Below are positions 1-5,257 of a stretch of DNA of 5,802 nucleotides, in pieces. Source of the stretch: DATKSS01 sp049582065 (GTDB lineage: Bacteria; Chloroflexota; Dormibacteria; Dormibacterales; Dormibacteraceae); the NCBI GenBank assembly GCA_049582065.1, contig JBAUTF010000348.1:1-5802 (forward strand), in the 5' to 3' direction. The notes beneath the pieces are model-generated. The model saw only the letters and a program-made list of their open reading frames with translations, searched no databases and was not told the origin of the DNA. Numbering within the stretch: the stretch's first letter is position 1; each line of letters starts with the position of its first letter. The translations under genes and the position numbers were made by a program.

Positions 1-603
1 ATCACCCGCCAGCGCATCCTCAAAGCCGCCGAGCGGCTCTTTGCCGATCGCGGCTATGAAGAAACTAGTATCCGCGCCATCGTTGCCAAGGCCCGGGTGA
101 ACCAAGCCGCTATCAACTACCACTTCGGGGGCAAGGACGGCCTCTATCGCGAAGTCCTGCGGACGGCTTTCCGCGCCCTCACCGAGCAGCAACTCGCCCA
201 TGCGCAAGAGATGAAAGGCATGACCCGCGAGAACGCGCTAGGCGAATTTATCCGACATCAGCTGCATCCGCTGGTGGAGCGCGACGAGCTCAGCCGACAC
301 TTGCGCATTTTCAATTGGGAGGCCGTGCGTCCCACGGTCGTGTACCGCAAACTTATGACCGAGGAGGCGGCGCCCTTCATGGCGCTTGCGATTGACCTAG
401 TGCGGCGGTTCCTGCCCGAGGCCGATCAGAGCACCCTGATCATGGCCGCTGTCTGGCTGGTCGGTCAGTGCAGCATCTTCGTACGAAGCGGCGAGCAACT
501 GGCCAACCCGCCAGTTTCGCTGGCCTTAGACGGGGCCGCTATCGAACGGCTTACGAAGCGGGTCAGCGCCTGGGCGCTCGCCGGGCTGGCGCAGGCCGCT
601 TAA
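1..603 (+). CDS. TetR/AcrR-family transcriptional repressor, CecR/CerR-type C-terminal domain (5' end cut off)
   Basis: The reading frame is open from base 1 and ends at TAA 601-603, so the gene begins just left of the window and lacks only a short N-terminal stretch. The first roughly 55 visible residues are a TetR helix-turn-helix domain: RILKAAERLFADRGYEETS, then the recognition region VNQAAINYHFGGKDGLY, including the hallmark YHFGGKDGLY. The rest is an all-helical ligand and dimerisation domain. Its late segment (WLVGQCSIFV, then AIERLTKRVSAWALAGL) resembles the CecR/CerR (DUF1956) family. Known members repress neighbouring efflux-pump or membrane-fusion genes and are released by a small ligand. 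No such pump gene lies in this window, so the target is probably upstream and is not identified here. The GTG at 97 lies inside the helix-turn-helix and is not the real start. The TetR assignment is firm; the subfamily is likely. Confidence 0.93.
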   Translation: MTRQRILKAAERLFADRGYEETSIRAIVAKARVNQAAINYHFGGKDGLYREVLRTAFRALTEQQLAHAQEMKGMTRENALGEFIRHQLHPLVERDELSRHLRIFNWEAVRPTVVYRKLMTEEAAPFMALAIDLVRRFLPEADQSTLIMAAVWLVGQCSIFVRSGEQLANPPVSLALDGAAIERLTKRVSAWALAGLAQAA

Positions 604-685
604 GGACGGGTTCGTAGTGATTGCGAGCTTTGCTCGAGCTGCAGACCGTCGCATAACGCTTCGTTCCAAGTACTTTGAGGAAAAA

Positions 686-723
686 AGCCCCAAGCGCTGG
701 GGGCGACATTCGCGCTTGGGGCT
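686..723 (-). terminator. Intrinsic terminator for the minus-strand two-gene unit
   Basis: A perfect 12-bp stem pairs AGCCCCAAGCGC (686-697) with GCGCTTGGGGCT (712-723) around a 14-nt loop. On the plus strand it is preceded by six A residues (681-686, the last lying in the stem), which read as a run of U immediately after the stem in a minus-strand transcript. There is no T run on the other side, so it is directional. It lies 58 bp beyond the stop codon of the zinc-ribbon gene, which fits termination of that unit and shields the end of the convergent TetR gene. Confidence 0.85.
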
Positions 724-781
724 ACGAGGCGGGGGATCCAGTACGGTTATGAGACGACCCGCCCCGATTCGAGAACGAAAC

Positions 782-976
782 TCAGCAACGCTGGCCGATG
801 GGGCAGTCGGCAGCCTCGGTCAGCCAAACACCGCATTGCTGACAGCCATAGGTCCTTAAGTCTTGTGCACCGGGCCTCGGCATGACGCGCGTGAGCCGCA
901 GTGCTTTGCCGCAGCTTGGGCAAGCTGGCTGCAACCGACCAGCGACCTCGCGCATTAAGTCTCGTATAGCCAACAT
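782..976 (-). CDS. Small four-cysteine zinc-ribbon-like protein of unknown function
   Basis: This gene encodes 64 residues. Two CxxC knuckles are visible, CPSC (residues 19-22) and CQQC (45-48), separated by a 22-residue segment rich in basic and hydrophobic residues. That is the usual layout of a zinc ribbon. Two more cysteines lie near the C terminus (58 and 64). Small proteins of this layout are common and mostly uncharacterised in rhizobia; the zinc binding is inferred. I chose the ATG at 976 because GAGGT lies five bases before it. An ATG ten codons earlier (1006) has no ribosome binding site and would overlap the stop of the gene upstream. The gene follows the membrane-anchored protein at 1003-1284 by 26 bp and is followed by a strong terminator, so the two very probably share a transcript. 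Confidence 0.72.
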   Translation of the reverse strand: MLAIRDLMREVAGRLQPACPSCGKALRLTRVMPRPGAQDLRTYGCQQCGVWLTEAADCPIGQRC

Positions 977-1002
977 GTTAGACCTCAAATTCGTTGGTCG
1001 TA

Positions 1003-1284
1003 TCATCGCAGCGCGATGGCTTGGCGTCGCTCGGTCGCGGCTATCGGTTTAGAATCAAAGCCGCTGCTCGGTACCGCGAGTCGCGCCTTGACCTTGTCCG
1101 AGATCAGGTCGTGTTCATCGCGCAGGAGTTGCATCATTTCCAGCGAAGCCGGAGCTGCCTGGCCCCGCGGCGGTTCCGTCGTGCGCACCCATTGGCCACC
1201 ATGCAAGAGTCCGCCGATAACGCCGGCGAGCGTCACAGTGATGAGCAACCGAGCCATTACGGGCTTAGTCGTATCCCAGGGCAT
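1003..1284 (-). CDS. Small membrane-anchored or exported hypothetical protein
   Basis: This gene encodes 93 residues. A hydrophobic segment at about residues 13-27 (LLITVTLAGVIGGLL) follows a short basic N terminus, as expected for a signal anchor or uncleaved signal peptide. The remainder is hydrophilic: a Pro/Ala-rich linker (about 37-46), then a probably helical stretch (MMQLLRDEHDLISDKVKARL). The ATG at 1284 sits behind a strong GGAGG at good spacing; a GTG directly before it is a possible alternative start, and an internal methionine (residue 10) is less likely. I do not recognise a family. Two plus-strand reading frames cover the same bases but lack a ribosome binding site and a protein-like profile. 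The pairing with a zinc-ribbon gene and a terminator supports the minus strand. Confidence 0.62.
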   Translation of the reverse strand: MPWDTTKPVMARLLITVTLAGVIGGLLHGGQWVRTTEPPRGQAAPASLEMMQLLRDEHDLISDKVKARLAVPSSGFDSKPIAATERRQAIALR

Positions 1285-1325
1285 CACCGAACCCTCCGTG
1301 GTTTTAAAACGATCGATTGAAATTC

Positions 1326-1391
1326 AAACACCTGTTTAAGACAGGTCTAGGCCGAAAGCAAGGAATCTTTGTGTTTTTTAAACACCCGTTT
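1326..1391. promoter_or_regulatory. Two AAACACCYGTTT repeats, possible operator pair
   Basis: AAACACCTGTTT (1326-1337) is a palindrome of AAACA and TGTTT arms around CC. It recurs with one change as AAACACCCGTTT (1380-1391), 54 bp away. The first copy covers the candidate -10 element and the second lies just upstream of the -35. In addition, ACCTGT/ACAGGT (1330-1335 and 1341-1346) and GTGTTT/AAACAC (1371-1376 and 1380-1385) are short inverted repeats nearby. Such placement is typical of repressor sites, but no regulator can be named. Confidence 0.35.
1333..1361 (-). promoter_or_regulatory. Candidate promoter of the minus-strand two-gene unit
   Basis: Read on the minus strand, TTGCTT (1361-1356) and TAAACA (1338-1333) are separated by 17 bp, which would place the transcript start near 1326, about 40 bases before the first start codon. 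The -35 match is good and the -10 match is moderate. The assignment rests on spacing and position only. Confidence 0.35.
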
Positions 1392-1735
1392 GAACCCTCC
1401 CTCGAACGGAAAATTCATTCTTTTCAACGAGCCACGATGGTTTTGGCCTTCCTCATTGGCCCTTGCTGTGGAAGAAGAAGACGGGACTTGTGCAGCAGGA
1501 CATCTGGATCCGCTGAATAAGAGTCAGCTGAAATTCGCGTGTCTACGATGGCATTCCGACAAAATGCCGTTCATATCGCCTTTGACATCGTTGAACATTT
1601 GATGCCAGTCGGAATGGGTCCAGCCTAGCTGCGTTGTTTAACATCATCGAACGAACTGAAGATCCACATCAAGTATCGACGCCTTCGGTGCTCTGCCGTT
1701 TCCCCCGGAAAATTCACAGGCCCAGCGCGGAAGCG
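1392..1735. other. Region with no convincing gene
   Basis: This stretch separates the promoter region of the left unit from the end of the ACP gene. Open frames here (for example 1369-1602 on the plus strand) lack ribosome binding sites and recognisable domains. The only structure noticed is the inverted repeat at 1552-1616. No clear intrinsic terminator follows the ACP gene on the minus strand. Confidence 0.5.
1552..1616. repeat. Nine-base inverted repeat with 47-bp spacer
   Basis: CATTCCGAC (1552-1560) is the exact reverse complement of GTCGGAATG (1608-1616). The left arm also takes part in a smaller hairpin, GGCATT (1550-1555) with AATGCC (1563-1568). It could be a weak RNA structure, a protein site or the ends of a tiny relic element. 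No flanking target-site duplication is evident. Confidence 0.35.
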
Positions 1736-1981
1736 TCAGCCGAGCTTCGCTTTGAGGTAGTCGACGGCCCTCTTAAGCGTGCCGAGCTGTGGATAGTCGA
1801 TCTCGGGGATATCAACGCCCAGGCGATGATGGATCGCAGTAATAAAATTGAGAAAGTCCATGGAATCGATATCAAGCGCTTCTCTCAGATCGGCGCTAGG
1901 ATCGATCGTTTTCAGGTCCACTTCAGGAGCGATATTCCCGAGTTCCTCTCGCACGACGGCATCAACATCAACATCGCTCAT
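1736..1981 (-). CDS. Acyl carrier protein
   Basis: This gene encodes 81 residues, the usual length for an acyl carrier protein. The phosphopantetheine attachment site is the serine of DIDSMDF (Ser40), in the canonical DSM/DSL context at the start of helix II. The protein is acidic and predicted to be a four-helix bundle, ending in LGTLKRAVDYLKAKLG. The carrier would be charged by a phosphopantetheinyl transferase and hold an acyl thioester in the cytoplasm. The start ATG (1981-1979) overlaps the TGA of the E2 acyltransferase as ATGA, and there is only a weak ribosome binding site, so translation is probably coupled to the E2 gene. The sequence is unlike the highly conserved fatty-acid-synthesis AcpP and is better seen as a specialised carrier. 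Its dedicated partner is inferred to be the neighbouring acyltransferase or a lost dehydrogenase complex. Confidence 0.88.
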   Translation of the reverse strand: MSDVDVDAVVREELGNIAPEVDLKTIDPSADLREALDIDSMDFLNFITAIHHRLGVDIPEIDYPQLGTLKRAVDYLKAKLG

Positions 1982-2628
1982 AGTCTGTCCGGATTCTGCA
2001 ACCGCTTGGCGATTTCGGCGAGGAACAGTGCACCGGCGTGACCGTCGCTAACCCTGTGGTCCGCGGCAAGCGTGATCGTAACGACGGAACGCGGCACGAC
2101 GCCGCTGTCAACGATCCAAGGGCGGATGCCGACCTTCCCAATGCCCACGATCGCAACTTGTGGCGGATAAATGATTCCGTAGAGCGCATCGACCCCGCGT
2201 TCACCAAGGCTGGAAATGGTGATCGTCGGATCGGCCATCTCCGAACTGCGGATACGACCGGCTCGCACGCGCTGAATAAGATCGCGCATACGCACCATTA
2301 GCTCGTCGAGCGTGAGTTGATCGCTGTCGTGAATCGCTGGCGCCGCCAGGCCGCCGCCGCGAATGGCAATTGCCACACCAGCATGGATGCTGGGGCACGG
2401 CGTAAATCGTCCATCCTGATAAAAACCGTTGAACGCCGGAAAGCGGCGGGCAGCCGACGCGACAGCTTTCACAACGAGGGCGCCCATGAGCAGACGGTTA
2501 TCGGGCGGCCGGCCGGCATTGATCCGAGAAAGAAATTCTTCGCAGCCCGTCACATCGACCTGGTGTTCCAGATAGTAGTGGGGGATAGCGCGATGGTATG
2601 AACCTCGTCGCCAAGGAATATGTAGCAT
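1978..2628 (-). CDS. Truncated 2-oxoacid dehydrogenase E2 acyltransferase, catalytic domain only
   Basis: The 216-residue frame matches the chloramphenicol-acetyltransferase-like catalytic domain of E2 enzymes (dihydrolipoamide acyltransferases), which move an acyl group from lipoamide to CoA. Visible landmarks are IPHYYL (residues 15-20), FPAFNGFY (63-70), ITISSLG (136-142) and the active-site motif DHRVSDG with His191 and Asp195. The lipoyl domain and the E1/E3-binding domain that normally precede this region are absent. The first 12 or so residues are not E2-like: they are translated from the antisense of an otsA fragment, so the homology begins at about 2592. The ATG at 2628 has no convincing ribosome binding site. 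This is therefore probably a 5'-truncated gene whose product, if made, retains the catalytic residues. It overlaps the ACP gene by ATGA. Confidence 0.8.
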   Translation of the reverse strand: MLHIPWRRGSYHRAIPHYYLEHQVDVTGCEEFLSRINAGRPPDNRLLMGALVVKAVASAARRFPAFNGFYQDGRFTPCPSIHAGVAIAIRGGGLAAPAIHDSDQLTLDELMVRMRDLIQRVRAGRIRSSEMADPTITISSLGERGVDALYGIIYPPQVAIVGIGKVGIRPWIVDSGVVPRSVVTITLAADHRVSDGHAGALFLAEIAKRLQNPDRL

Positions 2629-2918
2629 CGCAGAATCCCGACGACCCGGGCGTTCTTATCCTCTCGCGTTTCGCTGGCGCAGCTCAAGAATGCAAAGCAG
2701 CGCTGCTGGTCAATCCTTACGATCCTGACAGCGTCGCGGCGGCCATCGGACAGGCGCTCTCGATACCAGCGGCCGAGCGGCGCGAGCGGCACGACTCTCT
2801 GTTCCGGGTCCTCTCACACAACGACATCCAACACTGGGCCGACCGTTTTCTCGCCGCGCTGGAACGTGAACCGAGCGCTTTAAGCCACCTCGAGCAAATG
2901 CCCTCCGTAGGAACCTAA
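2589..2918 (+). pseudogene. otsA: C-terminal fragment of trehalose-6-phosphate synthase OtsA
   Basis: The frame reads RDGMNLVAKEYVASQ, then DPGVLILSRFAGAAQE, then ALLVNPYDPDSVAAAI and HWADRFLAAL. These match the last quarter of OtsA, the GT-B glycosyltransferase that joins UDP-glucose and glucose-6-phosphate. The DGMNLV..E stretch is the sugar-nucleotide binding motif. A full enzyme has roughly 450-480 residues; only about 109 remain here. An in-frame TAG (2586-2588) lies directly before the first homologous codon, so the N-terminal glucose-6-phosphate binding domain is gone and the fragment cannot be active. It ends at TAA 2916-2918, two bases before the stop of the convergent minus-strand gene. 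Confidence 0.85.
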
Positions 2919-2920
2919 TT

Positions 2921-3235
2921 CTAACCCGGCTCCCGATCGTCGCCCTTATGCTTGTGAAGGAATCGAGCGATCTGGCCCTTCAACTCAGCTGTGTGGTGCA
3001 GTTCGCCCATGGAAATGGCGTGTTCAAAGAGTTCACGCTGGATATCCGTAGGCAGATCGTCCCATTGCATGATGACTGCGGCACCCAGGCACCGCAAAAT
3101 ATGCTCCTCTTCCTTGGCGAGGGACGTCATCTCGTCGCGAGCTTCTTGCGGTTTGCCCTTTGCAGCGCCGCCCTCGTTATCCCATCTTGCAAGGGCATTG
3201 GCCTTGTTCGGGCGTTTGCGTGTGCGGTCAGGCAT
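2921..3235 (-). CDS. Conserved-looking small hypothetical protein
   Basis: This gene encodes 104 residues and is complete. The N terminus is basic and hydrophilic (MPDRTRKRPNKANALARWD). A Glu/Lys-rich stretch follows, then a probable helix pair (EEEHILRCLGAAVIMQW, DIQRELFEHAISM) and a basic tail (LKGQIARFLHKHKGDD). There is no signal peptide or membrane segment, so it is likely cytoplasmic. The ATG at 3235 has AAGG seven bases upstream. The composition resembles small proteins seen repeatedly in Bradyrhizobium and related genomes, but I cannot name a family or function. It converges with the otsA fragment with a two-base gap and no terminator between them. Plus-strand frames across the same bases look like shadows. 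Confidence 0.72.
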   Translation of the reverse strand: MPDRTRKRPNKANALARWDNEGGAAKGKPQEARDEMTSLAKEEEHILRCLGAAVIMQWDDLPTDIQRELFEHAISMGELHHTAELKGQIARFLHKHKGDDREPG

Positions 3236-3240
3236 CGCTT

Positions 3241-3468
3241 AACCTTAGGACCTACTCAAGCTTGAGATTTAAACTTAATCCAGCGGACGGGCCGCCTCAA
3301 TACCAAGGACGCAAGGCGGTCACAATCCGCCAGCCTCGTTGGTCGCATCCTAGCCCTTATGCCGTGCCCCCCGTCGCTCAGGTTAAGAAAAAGAGCAAGC
3401 CAAAGCGGAAAAAAAGCGCACGAAAAAAGAAGCCCATTAAAGCCAAAAGTCGCAGCAGGAGAAAATGA
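3241..3468 (+). pseudogene. Possible gene remnant with a lysine-rich C-terminal tail
   Basis: The frame ending at TGA 3466-3468 finishes with a strongly basic tail of about 27 residues (VKKKSKPKRKKSARKKK, then IKAKSRSRRK) after a Pro-rich segment. Such tails occur in small DNA- or RNA-binding proteins. No ATG with a ribosome binding site serves this frame; the only starts after the neighbouring gene are a TTG at 3262 and a GTG at 3364, both unsupported. The reading frame further upstream is antisense to the gene at 2921-3235. It may be a 3' relic. The opposite-strand frame (3256-3570) is the hydrophobic shadow of the Lys codons. Confidence 0.28.
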
Positions 3469-3738
3469 CGCCAAGCTTTCGGCCGTGTCTGCGAATAACT
3501 TAATTGAACGCTTGATTCCGCTGGCTGCATTTTCTGCGTCACCACCTTGCCGATGTTGGGGCATCAACATTGAGCGCAGCCGTGGCGTTCGTTAAAAATC
3601 TCCCGGTGCTTTTGACGACCTGGCAGGAACGAAATTATGTCAATTGGAGATTGAAATCCCGAGGCTCCTAAATTTAGGTCGGCTTTTGGGAAACCGCGGA
3701 AGTACTCGCCACTTCCGCCTCGGCCGAAAGCGACGTAA
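3469..3738. other. Region without a supported gene; contains one hairpin
   Basis: No frame here has a ribosome binding site and a protein-like profile. A short open stretch at 3516-3671 on the plus strand (HHLADVGASTLSAAVAFV in the middle) could be a degraded coding remnant but matches nothing I recognise. A perfect 8-bp hairpin, GCGGAAGT (3696-3703) with ACTTCCGC (3711-3718), has no T run on either side. Confidence 0.4.
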
Positions 3739-3816
3739 TTGACCTACTTCGTACATGGCGCCTTTATAGGCCGTGCCTACAACGTCCTGGCGAGTAATGG
3801 TAAGCTAGGTTCCGAC

Positions 3817-3906
3817 GGTTGGACCGATCACGACTTGGAGACTCTCGGCGCTCTGTTTGGCCACCGCCGCAAGATGTTGCGCGCAATCGCCAACCTCAAG
3901 GCGCGG
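3817..3906 (+). pseudogene. SAM-domain remnant, adenylate cyclase-like N terminus
   Basis: The frame reads WTDHDLETLGALFGHRRKMLRAIANL. It matches the second half of a sterile alpha motif (SAM) domain of the type that opens many rhizobial class III adenylate/guanylate cyclases and related tetratricopeptide proteins (consensus LTxxDLxxLG, GHRRKLLxAI). The first half of the domain is not recognisable upstream, and the frame is closed by TAA at 3736-3738. Downstream it runs into the next gene without any cyclase domain and stops at 3984. The ORF has only a TTG start (3739) with no ribosome binding site. It is read as a short relic. Confidence 0.55.
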
Positions 3907-3921
3907 AGACGAAAATCTGCC

Positions 3922-3934
3922 GGGAGGGGTCATG
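3922..3934 (+). promoter_or_regulatory. Strong ribosome binding site and ATG in a different frame from the following gene
   Basis: GGGAGGGG (3922-3929) precedes ATG 3932-3934. The frame opened there encodes a basic and then hydrophobic start but is out of frame with the 3978-4871 gene and ends in the mid-4070s. It is the best evidence that the original start of that gene was at 3932. Confidence 0.5.
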
Positions 3935-3977
3935 TTACCCGCACGCGGCTTTCATTACCGATTGATTTTTATTGTTC

Positions 3978-4871
3978 ATGTTAGCGGGCATGTGCCTGTC
4001 GGCGCCGGAATCCGCCTGCGCACAACTGAGCAGGCAGGAAAAGCAGCGCATTGCCAGCACAATCGCGGCAGAAATTAATCGTTCAATCAATGCGCACCAA
4101 AAAGAAGGCATTGCTTTACGTGAAAAAGTGATTGGTCGGCTAATTCAGTGTGGCGCCATTTTTATCATGATGTCAAAGCAGCTAGACGACCCTGAAGCAA
4201 AGAAACGCATTCAAGATGTTGCTGAAATTTCCTATGACCTTAGTGTGCGTATATCCGAAGGGGTTGCAGTCGACCGCTTCAGCCAGATCGGCGATGCCGC
4301 TCAAAAACTTTTAATGGATAAATTTGCGGCCGAGCGAACGCCAGATAGCGAACGGGAAATGGATATGGTGCTCAGAAACTGCAAATCGTTCCATGAGCTT
4401 GCGAAACTCCCGGGCGCGGTCGCGGAGCTGCTGCCACCGGGGGCGCAGCAAAATGCGGCGGCAATCGAGTTTTCAAAAGAGCTATCGAAGGAGCTACAGG
4501 AATGCTTACAGTACAATATTTTATTGGCAGGTTATTATCTAACGCAGGTCCCACAATCACAACCGCTCAGTCCTAGTGACGAAGACAAGGCCGTTAGAGC
4601 CATGACGTATCGCTTCAAGTCGAAACAAATAGATGTTTTGATGAAAGAGTTTGAACCGTCCTCGGGAATGACAGATGCAGAGCTAAAGACGCGAGCCAAT
4701 GCAATGTTTGAGCAAATAAAAGAGGTTATGGGTCCCGACTGGAACGTTGATAAGTTGCATGCGCGGTATAAAGTATTTTGTCAGTCTCTTTTGAGTAAGG
4801 AAGGATTGAAACGACGTACAGAAGAGATTTTGCAGCGAAAGATTTGCGGGGGCCTCTACAAATGCTGGTAA
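3978..4871 (+). CDS. Orphan exported alpha-helical protein; signal peptide probably interrupted by a frameshift
   Basis: From the ATG at 3978 the product is 297 residues. The N terminus ends like a signal peptide (MCLSAPESACAQ, cleavage likely after ACA) but is too short and lacks a basic start. A TTG two codons earlier adds nothing. No ribosome binding site precedes either. In another frame, an ATG at 3932 has GGGAGGGG just before it and encodes the missing half, MLPARGFHYRLIFIVHV. Joining the two near 3971-3980 would give a complete signal peptide. The mature part is hydrophilic and mostly helical, with six cysteines (contexts IQCGA, RNCKS, QECLQ, VFCQS, KICGG, YKCW) that could form disulfides in the periplasm. 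Base composition is visibly more AT-rich than the neighbours, which suggests horizontal origin. I do not recognise the family. Confidence 0.68.
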   Translation: MLAGMCLSAPESACAQLSRQEKQRIASTIAAEINRSINAHQKEGIALREKVIGRLIQCGAIFIMMSKQLDDPEAKKRIQDVAEISYDLSVRISEGVAVDRFSQIGDAAQKLLMDKFAAERTPDSEREMDMVLRNCKSFHELAKLPGAVAELLPPGAQQNAAAIEFSKELSKELQECLQYNILLAGYYLTQVPQSQPLSPSDEDKAVRAMTYRFKSKQIDVLMKEFEPSSGMTDAELKTRANAMFEQIKEVMGPDWNVDKLHARYKVFCQSLLSKEGLKRRTEEILQRKICGGLYKCW

Positions 4872-4876
4872 GTAGG

Positions 4877-4896
4877 CCGTGCATCGCCGGGCACGG
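4877..4896 (+). terminator. Weak hairpin after the orphan gene, possible terminator
   Basis: CCGTGC (4877-4882) pairs with GCACGG (4891-4896) around an 8-nt loop, six bases after the stop of the orphan gene. The following sequence (TACATTTCC) is only slightly T-rich, so intrinsic termination is uncertain. Confidence 0.3.
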
Positions 4897-5257
4897 TACA
4901 TTTCCTAATGCGCCAACAAGGTGGGTTGATGTGCCCGGGAGGGCCTCCCCAAACACGTGATCAATAGCTTGTCGTGTCCCACCTTTGCCGAGCGTCCTAT
5001 TGAATCTCAATGAATATTTTCGAGACTGTCCCACCGGTGGCCAGCGCCGTCATCTGGTAGGAAGGTTTGAATCATACGGTTGCTACTCTCTCGCTACAGA
5101 GCACATGCCGAAGTCAATATCGGCTCCGTCGCCGATGACGTTAGCTTCGGAGAATGTCGGCGGTGAGACGCTAAAACTACAGTTTCCATCCCGCCGAAAA
5201 TCGTTGCGGCACGAAAGCCCCCACCAGGGTTAGGTTCCACGTTGATGAGCGGACTAA
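4897..5257. other. Region with no convincing gene
   Basis: Open frames on both strands (for example 4985-5233 plus, 5094-5288 minus, 4726-5034 minus) lack ribosome binding sites and recognisable domains. The 10-bp palindrome CCACCGGTGG (5031-5040) is probably chance. No transposon ends or RNA gene could be recognised. Confidence 0.45.

Noticed and set aside
617..859. Plus-strand open frame after the TetR gene
   Set aside because: It runs through the terminator hairpin and the antisense of the zinc-ribbon gene, and has no recognisable domain.
1300..1330. AAACGATCGATTGA-type sequence recalling the 3' half of a nod box
   Set aside because: The remaining conserved ATC-N9-GAT blocks are not present at the required spacing, and no nod gene follows.
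994..1339. Plus-strand open frames over the membrane-protein gene
   Set aside because: They have no ribosome binding site and an Arg/Ser-rich shadow-like composition. The minus strand has a strong ribosome binding site, a hydrophobic segment and a terminator.
1634..2601. Plus-strand frames across the ACP and E2 genes
   Set aside because: These are shadows of clearly homologous minus-strand proteins.
3256..3570. Minus-strand frame with a hydrophobic FGFNGLLFSCAFFPLWLALF segment, suggestive of a membrane protein
   Set aside because: The hydrophobicity is the antisense image of Lys AAA/AAG codons, and no ribosome binding site supports the start.
3621..3640. TGGCAGGAACGAAATTA, a possible sigma-54 -24/-12 promoter
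   Set aside because: The -12 TTGC element is missing at the fixed spacing.
5031..5040. Perfect 10-bp palindrome CCACCGGTGG
   Set aside because: It is short, isolated and not placed at a gene start; expected by chance in GC-rich DNA.
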